From positions 124,001 through 188,000 of the forward strand of contig JACKIE010000006.1 in the NCBI GenBank assembly GCA_020638635.1: a stretch of DNA of 64,000 bases, read 5' to 3'. How positions within the stretch are numbered: position 1 is the first letter of the stretch; the number at the start of each line of letters is the position of its first letter. Positions 30,471-39,246 of this stretch are shown here, one piece after another. The notes under the pieces were generated by a model. That model had not been told where the DNA came from and made no database searches. It saw only the letters and a program-made list of their open reading frames with translations. The stretch is from Planctomycetota bacterium. GTDB taxonomy: Bacteria; Planctomycetota; UBA8742; UBA2392. The position numbers and the translations under genes are program-made.

Positions 30471-31439
30471 ATGGAACGCACACCGGAACAACAGGCAGTT
30501 CGCACGCGCCGCATCGCCACCGGGGCGCTGCTGTCCGTGTGTCTGTTCTGGGGCGCAACCTTTCTGTGGATGGAGCAGGGAACCGACGCCCTGCAGCACG
30601 TCCACGGCGAGGGCAACCACGCGGCCGTAGGCGCGTTCTTCCTGCTCTGGCGTTTTGTGCTGGCGGCCGCGCTGATGCCGCTGCTAGTGCCACGCAGCTT
30701 CAAACGGCTGGACGGGCTCGCGTGGAAGTGGGGTTTCTGGCTGAGCGTGCCCTTTGCGCTGGGCTTCCTGCTGCAGATTTTCGGGCTGGCGCAAGCGGAT
30801 GTCCCGCCCGGCCAGTCGGCGTTTCTGACTTCGCTGTACGTGGTTGCGACGCCGCTGCTGGCGGCGCTGGTGTACCGGCGCCTGCCGCCGCGCGGCGTAA
30901 TGCTGGGCGTGGTGCTGGCGGTGGTCGGCGCCGCTTTCATGAAAGGCCCGCCCGAGGGCGGGCTGAGCATCGGCGCCTGGGCGACGATCGGCTGCGCCGT
31001 GGTGTTCGGCGCGCACATCCTGCTGACCGACCACGCGACGAAGCTGGCCGACCCCATGGCAATCACACTGGTGATGTTCCTGTGCAGCATCGGCTGGAAC
31101 GGGCTGGCGGTGCTTCTGGCGCCGGGGGGCGCCGCAATGTTCGAGCCCGCGCTGCTGGCGCAGACCTTCACGGACGCGGCCTTCGTGACAACGGAGCTGC
31201 TATGCGCCCTGTTCGCCACTGTGGTCGCCGTCAGCGTGCTGAACCGCTGGCAGAAAGAGCTGGCGCCCAGCCGCGCGGCGATTGTCTACACGGCCGAGCC
31301 CGTTTTCGCAGCAGTCATCAGCATCTTTGCCGGGCGTGATCATCTAACTGGTTGGCTGATCTTCGGCGCAATCATGATCCTGCTGGCCAACATCAGCGCA
31401 GAATTCCTGCGCAGGCGTCCGCGCATTGCGACGCCATGA
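30471..31439 (+). CDS. EamA/DMT family transporter
   Basis: Inner-membrane permease of 322 aa with about ten hydrophobic helices, of the drug/metabolite transporter superfamily. The opening of the first EamA repeat is CLFWGATFLWMEQG and the pattern FGLAQADVPPGQSAFLTSLYVVATPLLAALVYRRLPP is characteristic. The second repeat ends in TAEPVFAAVISIFAGRDHLTGWLIFGAIMILLANI. The ATG at 30471 is the first after the upstream terminator hairpin and has no clear ribosome site; longer in-frame starts would run through the hairpin. Substrate not predictable. Confidence 0.85.
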   Translation: MERTPEQQAVRTRRIATGALLSVCLFWGATFLWMEQGTDALQHVHGEGNHAAVGAFFLLWRFVLAAALMPLLVPRSFKRLDGLAWKWGFWLSVPFALGFLLQIFGLAQADVPPGQSAFLTSLYVVATPLLAALVYRRLPPRGVMLGVVLAVVGAAFMKGPPEGGLSIGAWATIGCAVVFGAHILLTDHATKLADPMAITLVMFLCSIGWNGLAVLLAPGGAAMFEPALLAQTFTDAAFVTTELLCALFATVVAVSVLNRWQKELAPSRAAIVYTAEPVFAAVISIFAGRDHLTGWLIFGAIMILLANISAEFLRRRPRIATP

Positions 31440-31441
31440 AA

Positions 31442-31465
31442 ACGGCCCGGCATGGGCCGGGCCGT
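31442..31465. terminator. Hairpin between convergent genes
   Basis: 10-bp perfect stem ACGGCCCGGC/GCCGGGCCGT with a four-base loop, directly after the transporter stop and before the end of the convergent gene. It could serve both strands. Confidence 0.6.
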
Positions 31466-31532
31466 GGGACGATGCAACCTTCACCTTGTGCGTGCAAAGC
31501 GTGCTTTGAGCGCAACCGGAGCGCTTTGCGAC

Positions 31533-33083
31533 CTACTTGAACTTGATGTCCCAGTCGTCGAGTTCGTAGACGGTCATGGTGCCGCAGAACTTGACGTACA
31601 CGGCCACCAGCCACTTGTAACGGGTGGTGCTGCTTGCTTTATCCCACCACTCGGTGAGGCTGGGGACGTAGTCGGGCACCTTGAGGTGCGAAAGGTCCTG
31701 CTTGCCGATCTTGGGCTTGTCGCTGCTTCCGCCTTCTTCCTTGTCGCCGTCCTTGCCCAGCGCGCGTTTCAGTATGTCCTGAATGTCTTCGGGCGTGATA
31801 CCGTCCGGCAGCGGAATTCCCCCTCCCTCTTTTTTCTCCTGAAACTTGTAGCCTTCGGCCGGGTCGTCGATGCCGTCTCCGTCGCTGCCGGGCCGGCCAG
31901 GGCGGCGCCCGTTGTCGCGCGGGTTGGGGTTGGCGTCCGGGTCATCCTGGGGCTTCTTGCCTGCGATGGGCAGGTGCCCGCCGACGAGCTGGTAGAATCC
32001 GTCCTCACCGAAGCTGACCTTCTTCATAGAGAGCTTCAGCAGCTTGGCATCCTGCAGATCGAAGCGCAGAGCGAAGCGCGCCTTGATGTCGTTTGGATCG
32101 GTGCCGCCTACCAGCTTCATGATGCGTTCCTGGATGTCCACGTCCATCTGGCGACGCGCCCAGTTCATGGCCTCGGTGACCGTTGCGTCCTTGTTCTCCT
32201 TGTTTTTCAGGTAGTCGCGGGCGGCGGGCTTCATCTGCTTGTACCACTCGCTTACCACGAACTTGGTGAACTCAAGGTCGATCTCGCCATAGGTGTCATC
32301 CACCTTGGTGAGCACAGGTCCCGTGGGTTGATAGGTGTTCTTGGCCTCGTCGAGGATGTTCAGTGCGCCCTGGAATACCTTCTTCTTCGCCTGCTTGCGG
32401 GCTTCCACCAGCAGCTGCAGCACGGCCGCCTGGCGGATCAGCTCATCGAGCTGGGTGTCGTACTCGGTGAGGCGTGCCTGCAGCTTGCTGTCGGGGCTGC
32501 TCGCGAGCGCGAGTGTGACGTAGTCCTTGGCTTCCTGGTAGAGGGCCAGGCGGTCGGCGATGCGGGCGAGCTCGTAGTACTGGCGCGCGGTTTCGAGGGG
32601 CTCGCGCTCGGTCTCGGCAAGCTTCAGCACGTCGCGTTCGGACATCATGATGGCTGCATCAATCATGATGTCGGTGACGAAGCCCTCCTCGATCACCTCG
32701 TCTTCCGCGACCTGCCGGCCATTGGGATTGTCAAAGTTTTTCACGCGATAGCCGTTGGCGACGCGGGTGATTTCGCCTTCCCAGAGTGTCCCGTCGATCA
32801 GTTCAAGTCGTGACCCGGGAACCGTGACATCCAGGTTCAGGCCTTCGTCCGGGTCCTGCTGGTTGGTGAGGCGCTTCTTCAGGCTCTGGTCCACCTGGTT
32901 CCAGCGCAGAAACACCTGGCCGCCGGATTCGGTCAGCTTGAACACGAAGCCGTCGTCCTTCACTTCGACGACATCGCCCTGCAGGAAACGGCCGTCGGCA
33001 AGGCGGATCTGCTCGGCGTTGACGAAGTTGATGCAGAAGAGGAGCCCGAGAATGACGACGGGAATCCACTTGAGGAAGCGCAT
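31533..33083 (-). CDS. Secreted hypothetical protein with SH3-like N-terminus
   Basis: Product of 516 aa. AAGGAG five bases before the ATG at 33083 sets the start; the signal peptide is MRFLKWIPVVILGLLFCINFVNA. Two short beta units follow (LADGRFLQGDVVEVKDDGFVFKL and LIDGTLWEGEITRVANGYRVKNF), which look like repeated SH3- or LSM-like folds. A long helical region near residues 140-300 with TPR-like heptads is next, then a low-complexity P/D/G/K linker. The conserved-looking C-terminus is YKWLVAVYVKFCGTMTVYELDDWDIKFK. I do not recognise the family. Probably exported and structural. Confidence 0.7.
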   Translation of the reverse strand: MRFLKWIPVVILGLLFCINFVNAEQIRLADGRFLQGDVVEVKDDGFVFKLTESGGQVFLRWNQVDQSLKKRLTNQQDPDEGLNLDVTVPGSRLELIDGTLWEGEITRVANGYRVKNFDNPNGRQVAEDEVIEEGFVTDIMIDAAIMMSERDVLKLAETEREPLETARQYYELARIADRLALYQEAKDYVTLALASSPDSKLQARLTEYDTQLDELIRQAAVLQLLVEARKQAKKKVFQGALNILDEAKNTYQPTGPVLTKVDDTYGEIDLEFTKFVVSEWYKQMKPAARDYLKNKENKDATVTEAMNWARRQMDVDIQERIMKLVGGTDPNDIKARFALRFDLQDAKLLKLSMKKVSFGEDGFYQLVGGHLPIAGKKPQDDPDANPNPRDNGRRPGRPGSDGDGIDDPAEGYKFQEKKEGGGIPLPDGITPEDIQDILKRALGKDGDKEEGGSSDKPKIGKQDLSHLKVPDYVPSLTEWWDKASSTTRYKWLVAVYVKFCGTMTVYELDDWDIKFK

Positions 33084-33239
33084 GGGAACTCCTTGAAGTT
33101 GAGCTGACTGATTCAACCAAGGGAAAGGTTAGAGGTACTGCGCAAAATCGCAAAGGGCTAAGGAGAGAAAGGCTTGAAAGTTGGCGAAGCAGGCCGTGTG
33201 TATCGCGAAAATTTAAAGCAGCTGGAACTATCTGGATGA

Positions 33240-33287
33240 CAACCGACCAACCGGTCGTTTAATTAGCAACGCGTTGGAGGTCGGTTG
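33240..33287. promoter_or_regulatory. Operator-like inverted repeats
   Basis: CAACCGACC (33240-33248) and GGTCGGTTG (33279-33287) form a 9-bp inverted repeat. Inside the left part CGACC-AACC-GGTCG forms a smaller palindrome of the ACCGACC type often bound by TetR-family regulators. The site lies in the 289-bp gap upstream of the secreted hypothetical gene; nothing else is visible there. Confidence 0.3.
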
Positions 33288-33372
33288 CCCGCCCGCCTTA
33301 ACCCCGACTTCCAGCGCGCAGAATTCGCCAGGCCTAAGGCTTGACGACTACATGAGATGAGCAACTGGGTAC

Positions 33373-34371
33373 CTACGACGCCGCAGATTCGTCTGCGGCG
33401 TCTGTAGTTTCAAGCCGGTTCGTAAGGATCTTACGGTGCAGCAGCTTCGACCAGCGCAGGCCGCCCAACGCGTCTGTGGTCTCCGGCGGCTCGGCCTGCT
33501 CGCGCAGGAACGCGTTCATCTTGGCATCCAGCATTTCGATGGTGTGCACGACCAAGGCCTCCGGCGTCATGGGGGGCTTGGGGCTGCCCCATTCCTGCAG
33601 GCCGTGATGGCTGAGAATGATGTGCTTCAGCAGCACGCCTTTGCGGTGTGAAACCTCGGGCAGGGCCTGCAGCTTGCGGTCCAGCAGGTTGATGCCGATC
33701 GTGATGTGCCCCAGCAGCTCGCCCTCCAGCGAATAGCTGGGTGCTTCCTCCCCCACCAGCTCTACCACCTTGCCGCTGTCATGCAGGAACAGGCCCAGCA
33801 GCACCATAGAACGATCGAGCAACGGGTAGTGATCGCACATGCGCTCGCCCAGCTTCATTACGGAGTGCACGTGTTCCAGCAGCCCGAAGCGATACGGGTG
33901 GTGCATCTTCTGCGCCGCGGGGCCGATCTCGAAGCGCGCCATGTAGTGTTCGTCGGCCAGGTAGGTTTCGGCCAGCCGGCGCAGCTCTTCGTCGGGCAGG
34001 CCGGTCAGCACTTCGCGCACTTCGTTCAGCAGCTCGGCGGGGTCGAATGAAACGGTCTGCTCGAAGGCGTTGCGGTCGATGTCTTCCTCGGCGGGGGCGC
34101 GCATGGCGCCGATGATGATCTGGGGCGTGTTGCGGTAAAGTTCGACTTCGCCCTGGATCTCGACGTAGCCTCCGACCTTGGCCAGGGCGGTTTCTTCGTC
34201 GCTGCAGTCCCAGCGCTTGGCGTTGATGCTGCCGGTGTTGTCCTTCAGGGTCAGCGCCAGGTAGGGCTTGCCGTTGCGGGTGGTGAGACGCCGCGCGTCC
34301 TGTACCAGGTAGATGGCATGCACCACGCCCGGCTCAAGGTCGATGATGTAGGCGTGCCCGTCTTCAAGCAT
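33373..34371 (-). CDS. YhaM-like 3'-5' exoribonuclease (OB fold + HD domain)
   Basis: Product of 332 aa. The N-terminal ~100 residues form an OB-fold nucleic-acid domain (YLALTLKDNTGSINAKRWD). The rest is an HD phosphohydrolase: HHPYRFGLLEHVHSVM, the HD in LFLHDSGKVVELVG, HITIG, and a late His pair in HIILSHHG. This is the order found in YhaM/Cbf1, metal-dependent 3'-5' exonucleases acting on RNA and DNA. It diverges from the CHASE2 cyclase gene, with a long hairpin between them. No ribosome site is certain. Confidence 0.85.
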   Translation of the reverse strand: MLEDGHAYIIDLEPGVVHAIYLVQDARRLTTRNGKPYLALTLKDNTGSINAKRWDCSDEETALAKVGGYVEIQGEVELYRNTPQIIIGAMRAPAEEDIDRNAFEQTVSFDPAELLNEVREVLTGLPDEELRRLAETYLADEHYMARFEIGPAAQKMHHPYRFGLLEHVHSVMKLGERMCDHYPLLDRSMVLLGLFLHDSGKVVELVGEEAPSYSLEGELLGHITIGINLLDRKLQALPEVSHRKGVLLKHIILSHHGLQEWGSPKPPMTPEALVVHTIEMLDAKMNAFLREQAEPPETTDALGGLRWSKLLHRKILTNRLETTDAADESAAS

Positions 34372-34402
34372 GCGGTCAGGTTACAGAATTCAGGTTTCAG
34401 GG

Positions 34403-34493
34403 TGTAGGTTTTAGGTTGTAGGGATTCCGCTTCGAACCCAGAAACCGGACATCGCCTCCCACACGACCTACAACCTACAACCTAAAACCTATA
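34403..34493. repeat. Hairpin of TGTAGGTTTTAGG words between divergent genes
   Basis: The arm 34403-34422 (TGTAGGTTTTAGGTTGTAGG) pairs with 34474-34493 except at one base, with further TAGGTT words on both sides. It lies between the exoribonuclease and the cyclase gene, in the only leader either has. Confidence 0.7.
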
Positions 34494-34506
34494 ACCTGCG
34501 GTACTC

Positions 34507-37452
34507 ATGGCCGACCAGAACACAATTGACCGCGCGATGTCCGGCCTTGGCAGCACCATGGTGCGCGCGGGCCAGGTGCTCAAGCGCGCGCGGCAGGACT
34601 TCGGCCACGCCCACGAGCCGCGCCAGAAGCTGGTTACCACGCTGCTGGCATGCCTGTCGGCCCTGGTGGCGATCTCGCTGCTGATGGTGAACTGGAGCGA
34701 AGCCGCGCCGCTCGATTACGTCGAGCTGCCTACCCGCGACCTGCGCGTCCGCTGGCTCGAGTCGAACGACCACCGCGACCGCGACATTCTGTTGATCAAC
34801 ATTGACGAAGCAGCGCTCTCTTACGGCGATTACCTGGGCGAGACAGACCAGGGAATCAATCAGCGTTACGCCTGGCCGTGGCCGCGCCACGTTTACAACA
34901 AGATCATCCGCTATTGCCGCGACGGTGGCGCGCGTGTGATCGTGTTCGATATGGTGTTCAGCGAAAGTGGACCGAACACCAACGAAGTTTTGATCCAGCG
35001 GGAGATCGCCGGGAAGCTGACCCGCGTCTGGACCTTCGATAAAGCCAGCGATGACATGTTCGCTCTTGAGGCCACGGCGCGCGACGACGTGGCCCTGGCT
35101 CTCGTACTCGGTACCACGGAGCAGACACCGGACGTTCGCGGTGAGTTACTTCCGGCTTATGCCGGTGAACTCGAAGGCGCCGGCGAGACAGACCTCCTGT
35201 TGCAGTTAGGCGATCGTTGCGCGCGCTTCCGCAGCGCCGACGCGCCTTTTCCGGCCCTGCTGGATGGCTGGCCCAGCATCGCCGAGTCCGGGCGGCGCGG
35301 AGACGAAAAGGCCGGCAAGCTCCTCGATGGCCTGCGCAACAAAGTCAACAGCGATCCCCTCATGAACGAGTCCTCCCGCTACCGCTCGCTGCTGCCGCTG
35401 ACGCCGGCCGACTCGCGCCAGGGCGTCGCCGGGCTGGGCACGGTGATGGGTTTCGAGGACATTGACGGCGTGCTGCGCCGCTATGACGTGGTCGAGTCCT
35501 ACGGCACACAGCTGTATCGCACGCTGCCGCTGGAAACCTGGCGCCTCTATGTGCTCTCCCACGCCCGCGACGCACTGGCTGACCCGGCCAGGCTCGAGAC
35601 TTTCAAAGAACGCTGTCCGAACCTCGAGTTGGCCGACGGCAAGCTTCTCTGGGATTCCCGCAGCTACTCGCTCGACGGCGAATTGCGCGACGTGCCCGTG
35701 CGGATCGAGGACCGCCGAGCCCTCTACCTAGGCCGCAGCATGCCGCTTGACCCGACGGGCCGGGTCGAGCTGCGCTTTCGCAACTTTCTTGCGCCGGAAC
35801 AGAACGCTGACTGGACCTGGCTCACTGCGGAACAGCAGGCCTCGGTGCGCGAGCGACACCCTGACGGCCGGCTGTTCGCCACTTACCCGCAGCTTTCAGC
35901 CCGCGACATCCTGCGCGACTGGGACGTGCTGTCCGAAAACCGCAGGCGCGACACTGAGATCCAGCGGCTGCGGGCCGAGATGGAAAAGCTGGAAGCCGAC
36001 CTGGCGTCCGCCCCGGAAGCCGACAAGGCCGGCATCAGTGAGCGGCTGACCCAGGCTCGTGAGTCGCTGACCAAGCTGCAGGCAGAACCCCCTCAGAAAC
36101 TGGCCCTTGGTTCACCCGCCGAGGTGCTGAAGGACAAGATCGTGATCGTCGCAGGCACCGCTACCGGCCTGCTGGATCGTCACGACACGCCGCTGGACAG
36201 CAACACACCGGGCACCTGGGTGCTGGCCACCTTTATCGACAACCTGAAAAACAACGACTTCATGCGGTCTACTCCCGCCTGGCTGAACTGGTGCATCACG
36301 CTGCTGTTGACCGTGCTGGCGGTGCTGGGCGTGAAGCTCGCCGGCCGTATGCGTAATGGGCTGGTGCTGACGGCCCTGCTGGGCGTGCTGGTCCTGGTAG
36401 CCTGCTGGGCGCTGTTCACGCAGCAGGTATGGTTCCCGGTGGCTGCACCGCTGGCCGGGCTGGCGTTGGGTTTCAGCAATGGCGCCTTGGCTAAAGCTTT
36501 GACGGAAGGCCACCAGCGCCGGCAACGTGAATCGTTTGCCCGCCAGTACATGGGCAAAGAACTGGTTGACCACGTGATACGCAACCCGGGCAGCCTGAAG
36601 CTGGGCGGCGAAAACCGGCCGATGACCATGTATTTCAGCGACGTGGCGGGCTTTACCACGGTTACGGAGACACTGGGCCCGAACAACCCCGAGCGCCTGG
36701 TGGAGCTGCTGAATATCTACCTGGAGCGCATGACCGACCTGATGCTCAGCACCGGCGGCGTGATCGACAAATACATCGGCGACGCGATCATGTGCTTCTG
36801 GGGCGCGCCAATGGCGCAGGAAGACCACGCGGCGCGCGCCTGCCGCGGCGCGCTGCTGTGCCGCTCCGAGCTGCAGCGCATGCAGCCCCTGTTCGCGGAT
36901 GCCGTGCGCGGCGTGGCGCCGCAGCTGATCAAGCCCGACGGCAGCGTGCTGTACGCGCGGGCCGGCATCAACAGCGGCATCGTGACGGTCGGCAACATGG
37001 GCAGCAGCAAGCGTTTTGCCTACACCGTGATGGGCGACGCCGTGAACCTGGCCGCGCGCCTTGAGCCCCAGTGCAAGGAGTACGGCACGGACATCCTGAT
37101 CGGCGAAAAGACCGAAGAACTCATCCGTGGCGAGTTCACGCTGCGGCGCATCGACCTGATGGTGGTGAAGGGAAAGACCCAGCCGGTGCAGGTGTTCGAG
37201 CTGATCGGCGAGAAGGACCCGCCCCAGTTCGTGCGCGACCTGCTGCAGCACTTCGAGCGCGGCATCGACCTGTTCCGCGACCGCCAGTTCGAAGCGGCGT
37301 TGGAGTCCTTCAAGCATGCGGCGCACCACGAAACGGCGCAGGACGAGGACGAAATCAATCCCAGCCGACTGTATATCGAGCGCTGCGAGAGCTATCTCCG
37401 CAATCCGCCGCCGCCGGAATGGAACGGCGTGGTGGTGAAGACCTCGAAGTAG
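34507..37452 (+). CDS. CHASE2-domain adenylate/guanylate cyclase
   Basis: Class III nucleotide cyclase of 981 aa. A helix at about residues 42-62 precedes a CHASE2 sensor outside the membrane (LPTRDLRVRWLES, DILLINIDEAALSYGD, PWPRHVYNKIIRYCRDGGARVIVFDMVFSE). Near 480-530 the sensor carries an uncommon coiled-coil insertion of E/R/L heptads. About three membrane helices follow near 590-660. The catalytic domain begins near 676 with FSDVAGFT (first metal Asp), IDKYIGDAIMCFWG (Lys and second Asp) and VMGDAVNLAARLE; the Lys and the Asp in GDAVN favour ATP. A short TPR-like tail (FERGIDLFRDRQFEAALESF) closes it. It likely makes cAMP in response to an external signal. Confidence 0.92.
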   Translation: MADQNTIDRAMSGLGSTMVRAGQVLKRARQDFGHAHEPRQKLVTTLLACLSALVAISLLMVNWSEAAPLDYVELPTRDLRVRWLESNDHRDRDILLINIDEAALSYGDYLGETDQGINQRYAWPWPRHVYNKIIRYCRDGGARVIVFDMVFSESGPNTNEVLIQREIAGKLTRVWTFDKASDDMFALEATARDDVALALVLGTTEQTPDVRGELLPAYAGELEGAGETDLLLQLGDRCARFRSADAPFPALLDGWPSIAESGRRGDEKAGKLLDGLRNKVNSDPLMNESSRYRSLLPLTPADSRQGVAGLGTVMGFEDIDGVLRRYDVVESYGTQLYRTLPLETWRLYVLSHARDALADPARLETFKERCPNLELADGKLLWDSRSYSLDGELRDVPVRIEDRRALYLGRSMPLDPTGRVELRFRNFLAPEQNADWTWLTAEQQASVRERHPDGRLFATYPQLSARDILRDWDVLSENRRRDTEIQRLRAEMEKLEADLASAPEADKAGISERLTQARESLTKLQAEPPQKLALGSPAEVLKDKIVIVAGTATGLLDRHDTPLDSNTPGTWVLATFIDNLKNNDFMRSTPAWLNWCITLLLTVLAVLGVKLAGRMRNGLVLTALLGVLVLVACWALFTQQVWFPVAAPLAGLALGFSNGALAKALTEGHQRRQRESFARQYMGKELVDHVIRNPGSLKLGGENRPMTMYFSDVAGFTTVTETLGPNNPERLVELLNIYLERMTDLMLSTGGVIDKYIGDAIMCFWGAPMAQEDHAARACRGALLCRSELQRMQPLFADAVRGVAPQLIKPDGSVLYARAGINSGIVTVGNMGSSKRFAYTVMGDAVNLAARLEPQCKEYGTDILIGEKTEELIRGEFTLRRIDLMVVKGKTQPVQVFELIGEKDPPQFVRDLLQHFERGIDLFRDRQFEAALESFKHAAHHETAQDEDEINPSRLYIERCESYLRNPPPPEWNGVVVKTSK

Positions 37453-37608
37453 GAACCGCGTAGTGAAAGCGCGCGGCCGAGCCCGGAGTTGTCGGCGGGG
37501 CAAGTTGGCCGCATGACCTCAAACCGTGGTTTACCCACCAAACGTCTGTTACAGCACGTGCGGTTTCGTATCCTGCGGCGACTTCGTGAACAAACGGGAG
37601 ATATCTCT

Positions 37609-38166
37609 ATGAAGTGGTGGAAGAAATTCCCCTGGCGCCGGCTGCTGGCACTGTTGCTGGTGCTGGTGGCCCTGGCTTTCGCCTCGAACCTGGTCCAGGG
37701 CGAGACCATGTACGTCAAAGTTGACAGCAGCAGCCCGGACGCCGTAATCCAGAGCAGCACGGATTTCTTTGAATCCGAGGCCCTCGGCAAGCTGACCTTC
37801 AACGACGAAGTCGAGATGCTGGACCAGAAGGATGGCGAGTACGTAAAGATCCGCGCCAAAATCGGCGACAAGGAAGTCGAAGGCTGGGTCAAGGCGCTGA
37901 TCCTGAGCAAAGACAAGCTGCTCGTCGAGCCGCGCGCCACCGAGTCCGCAGGCGCCAAGAGCTCGGCGCAGACCAGCAAGGGCCTCAACGAACAGATCGA
38001 GAAGGAGATGCGCGAAGGCAGCCCGGAGATGAACACCGCGCTCGCCCGCATCGATAACTTCGAGTCTTCCCGCAACCGGCTGCTGGGAGGCGATGCCACG
38101 AAACCCAAGCCCGAAGTGCAGCAACAGCACGTGAAGGATTTCGCAACCAACGGGAAACTGAAATAG
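37609..38166 (+). CDS. Secreted SH3-type protein, paralog of 39247-39840
   Basis: Product of 185 aa. The ATG at 37609 has GGAG nine bases upstream and is followed by a signal peptide or anchor (WWKKFPWRRLLALLLVLVALAFASNLVQG). The body has a bacterial SH3-like pattern (MYVKVDSSSPDAVIQSS, LGKLTFNDEVEMLDQKDGEYVKIRAKIGDKEVEGWVKALIL). After a charged linker comes NTALARIDNFESSRNRLLGGDATKP, matched in the lipoprotein downstream of the M48 gene. It probably binds peptidoglycan or a partner outside the membrane. It is 11 bp from the M48 protease gene, so co-transcription is likely. Confidence 0.75.
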   Translation: MKWWKKFPWRRLLALLLVLVALAFASNLVQGETMYVKVDSSSPDAVIQSSTDFFESEALGKLTFNDEVEMLDQKDGEYVKIRAKIGDKEVEGWVKALILSKDKLLVEPRATESAGAKSSAQTSKGLNEQIEKEMREGSPEMNTALARIDNFESSRNRLLGGDATKPKPEVQQQHVKDFATNGKLK

Positions 38167-38177
38167 GAGCCGCAACC

Positions 38178-39137
38178 ATGCAGAACAAACGCAATGTTTG
38201 GGCTAACCGGCTGCTGCTCGCGGGGATCGTCTGCACCGTGGCGGGCTGCGGCCTGTTCAACAAGCTGAAGGAAACCGTCAGCGCCCTTGAAGACGCCAAG
38301 GTCGCCGACAACTACGAACCGTCCGAGCAGTACTACATCGGGCGCGGCGTTTCGGCCGTGATCGTGGACAAGTACCCCCCCGTCGAAGCCAAGGACCAGG
38401 GAAGCGAACGCCAGATCACCTACGTCAACGAGATGGCCGGCTACATTGAGGCCGCGTCCAAGGGCGTCACCCGCAGCGCCCGCAAGCTGGGCGACCACAC
38501 GAAGCGCAGCTACGACGAGCAGGAACACGTCTATAATCTGGTGCTGTTCAAGGGCATGCAGGTCGGCCTGCTGCAGACCGACGACGTCACTGCCTTCGCC
38601 ACGCCGGGCGGATTCCTGTGGGTTTCCATGGGCACCGTGAAGATGTGCAACAACGAGGACGAGCTGGCCGCGGTGATCGCCCACGAGCTCGCGCACATCA
38701 TCCTCGACCACGGCATGGCCAACTACCGCACGGCCTACAAGGGGCAGATCTTTACCTCGACGCTTTCCGAAACCTGGTTCAGCGGCGACGGCCTCGGGGC
38801 AAACTTCGGTCGCCTGGTAACGACCTTCGCTGAAGACGCGTTCAAGGGTTACAACCCCGAACAGGAGTTCGAAGCCGACAACTGGGGCACCCGCGCCCTG
38901 GCGGCTTCGGGCTACGCGCCGGATGCCATGGTCAAGATGCTCCAGAGCGTCGAAGCCTACGAGAAGGCCCACGAGATCGACCCCGAGGACTACCTGGCCC
39001 ACCACCCGCCGATCGGCGAGCGCATCAAGGCCGTGCAGGACCTGATCAAGACGGAGAAGCTGACGGGCAACAGCAAAACCATGACCCCTGAAGCCATCAC
39101 CGCCCGTAACAAGCGGTTTGAAGAGGCTTTCAAGTAA
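38178..39137 (+). CDS. M48 family metalloprotease lipoprotein
   Basis: Product of 319 aa. The signal peptide ends in the lipobox VAGC, so it is probably lipid-anchored. The active site is AVIAHELAHIILDHG (HExxH, near residue 172) with the third zinc ligand in EFEADNWGTRALAASGY. DDVTAFATPGGFLWVSMGTVKMC is the M48C strand that precedes the site. Related proteins (BepA/YfgC, LoiP, Oma1-like) do quality control of envelope proteins. It lies between two paralogous SH3-type secreted proteins in what looks like one transcript; a terminator follows at 39156-39180. Confidence 0.92.
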   Translation: MQNKRNVWANRLLLAGIVCTVAGCGLFNKLKETVSALEDAKVADNYEPSEQYYIGRGVSAVIVDKYPPVEAKDQGSERQITYVNEMAGYIEAASKGVTRSARKLGDHTKRSYDEQEHVYNLVLFKGMQVGLLQTDDVTAFATPGGFLWVSMGTVKMCNNEDELAAVIAHELAHIILDHGMANYRTAYKGQIFTSTLSETWFSGDGLGANFGRLVTTFAEDAFKGYNPEQEFEADNWGTRALAASGYAPDAMVKMLQSVEAYEKAHEIDPEDYLAHHPPIGERIKAVQDLIKTEKLTGNSKTMTPEAITARNKRFEEAFK

Positions 39138-39155
39138 GACCGCCGGATCCATGCG

Positions 39156-39180
39156 AAGGAGGCGCCTTTGGCGCCTCCTT
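39156..39180 (+). terminator. Rho-independent terminator
   Basis: 11-bp perfect stem AAGGAGGCGCC/GGCGCCTCCTT with a TTT loop, followed by CTCTTTTG, 18 bases after the M48 stop. Confidence 0.85.
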
Positions 39181-39246
39181 CTCTTTTGCCACCGCGCGTG
39201 TGGCAGGCTACACTCTTCCTTGCTCACGCCGTCGCCAGCGCCGCCC

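Noticed and set aside
28639..30693. 684-codon minus-strand frame over the M3 peptidase
   Set aside because: The plus-strand peptidase has its HExxH motif, ribosome site and terminators; the antisense product has none.
33240..33287. Possible target of the TetR regulator at 59402
   Set aside because: The palindrome differs from the AGTAAAG/CTTTATT motif in that regulator's own gap, so a link is not supported.
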